Assembly: GCA_012513245.1 (NCBI GenBank)
Contig: JAAZCN010000119.1
Location: 1-15,474, forward strand
Length of the DNA stretch: 15,474 bases
Source of the DNA: Synergistaceae bacterium
GTDB lineage: Bacteria; Synergistota; Synergistia; Synergistales; Synergistaceae
Direction: 5' to 3'
Both the position numbers and the translations under genes were made by a program. Below the pieces are notes generated by a model. It saw only the letters and a program-made list of their open reading frames with translations, searched no databases and was not told the origin of the DNA. Below, one piece after another: positions 15,086-15,474 of this stretch (its first letter is position 1; each line of letters opens with the position of its first letter).

Positions 15086-15474
15086 ATGTGCCAAGATAAA
15101 CCATTCTGTGTTTTCTCCGAAACCGGCCCGCTTAAACAGGTGATGCTTCACAGGCCCGGAAATGAGCTCAACCGGCTTACCATAAACAACATGAGTGACC
15201 TTCTCTTTGATGATCTTATCTGGCTTGAACAGGCTCAGCGCGAGCACGACAAGTTTGCAGAGATACTTCGGCGAGAGGGATGCGAAGTACTCTATTTCAA
15301 TGAATGTCTTGCAAAAGTTCTCGAGGACAAAGAAGTAAGAGAATCGTTGCTCAAATCAGTTTTTATGCTTGAATGCCTGGACCGCCATCTTTCTGAAGGA
15401 CTTGCCGAAGTATTTATGGATCTTCCCCCGATTGCTCTTGCCTCCCATCTCATAAGCGGTTACAGCAAAGAGGA
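15086..15474 (+). CDS. arcA: Arginine deiminase, N-terminal part (3' end outside window)
   Basis: 129 complete codons are visible before the window ends. ArcA hydrolyses arginine to citrulline and ammonia, the first step of the arginine deiminase route that yields ATP through carbamate kinase. The start reads as SETGPLKQVMLHRPG, then LLFDDLIWLEQAQREHDKFA, which are the substrate-binding guanidino-modifying-enzyme signatures of ArcA; the window ends near ALASHLISGYS. The catalytic Cys lies in the missing C-terminal part. The ATG at 15086 follows a G-rich ribosome site, GGGGGGTG (15073-15080). It has its own promoter candidate and long leader, so it is probably expressed separately from the upstream envelope genes. 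It fits an amino-acid-fermenting lifestyle. Confidence 0.93.
   Translation, partial: MCQDKPFCVFSETGPLKQVMLHRPGNELNRLTINNMSDLLFDDLIWLEQAQREHDKFAEILRREGCEVLYFNECLAKVLEDKEVRESLLKSVFMLECLDRHLSEGLAEVFMDLPPIALASHLISGYSKE

Noticed and set aside
1..15474. CRISPR arrays, insertion sequences, tRNA or rRNA genes, phage or defence genes
   Set aside because: No repeated spacer pattern, transposase, terminal inverted repeats or cloverleaf-like segment was seen; genes fill almost the whole window.

Overview
The window reads as a compact stretch of bacterial chromosome with almost entirely housekeeping content. Every recognisable gene lies on the + strand, gaps are short, and several neighbours overlap by a few bases. 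Arginine is written mostly as AGG/AGA and isoleucine often as ATA. An RseP-type protease, MeaB, a TagO/WecA plus WecB pair and an arginine deiminase occur together, and rpiB-upp sits directly before the sugar-lipid genes. This combination suggests an anaerobic, amino-acid-fermenting bacterium, most likely Synergistota, with Clostridia as the main alternative. That assignment is inference from gene content and order; no rRNA or other decisive marker is present.

Layout. (1) Positions 1-2742: the 3' end of folC, then pgeF and a Gfo/Idh/MocA oxidoreductase, closed by a clear intrinsic terminator at 2715-2742. (2) Positions 2683-3967: a promoter candidate overlapping that terminator, a small two-helix membrane protein, and meaB. 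(3) Positions 4024-8543: an in-frame rpiB-upp fusion, wecA/tagO-like, wecB and murA. (4) Positions 8563-10079: an unrecognised P-loop protein with an Asp23-like C-terminal domain, and a family 4 uracil-DNA glycosylase. (5) Positions 10086-14873: uppS-cdsA-dxr-rseP-ispG, a classic bacterial order. (6) Positions 14874-15474: a 212-bp AT-rich spacer with a consensus extended -10 element and possible leader hairpins, then the 5' end of arcA.

How the genes work together. Dxr and IspG make isoprenoid precursors by the MEP pathway. UppS turns these into undecaprenyl pyrophosphate, the precursor of the lipid carrier, and WecA loads the carrier with GlcNAc-1-P. WecB and MurA draw on the same UDP-GlcNAc pool for ManNAc-containing polymers and peptidoglycan. 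CdsA supplies CDP-diacylglycerol, and RseP is an inner-membrane stress protease. RpiB-Upp and FolC belong to nucleotide and one-carbon metabolism, and PgeF may act in purine salvage. No intrinsic terminator was seen between 2742 and 14873.

No mobile element, CRISPR array, rRNA, tRNA or defence system was seen, and no gap between genes exceeds 300 bases. The most unusual items are the rpiB-upp fusion with a Shine-Dalgarno-like relic at its joint, the P-loop/Asp23-like protein, and the promoter that appears to start inside a terminator hairpin.
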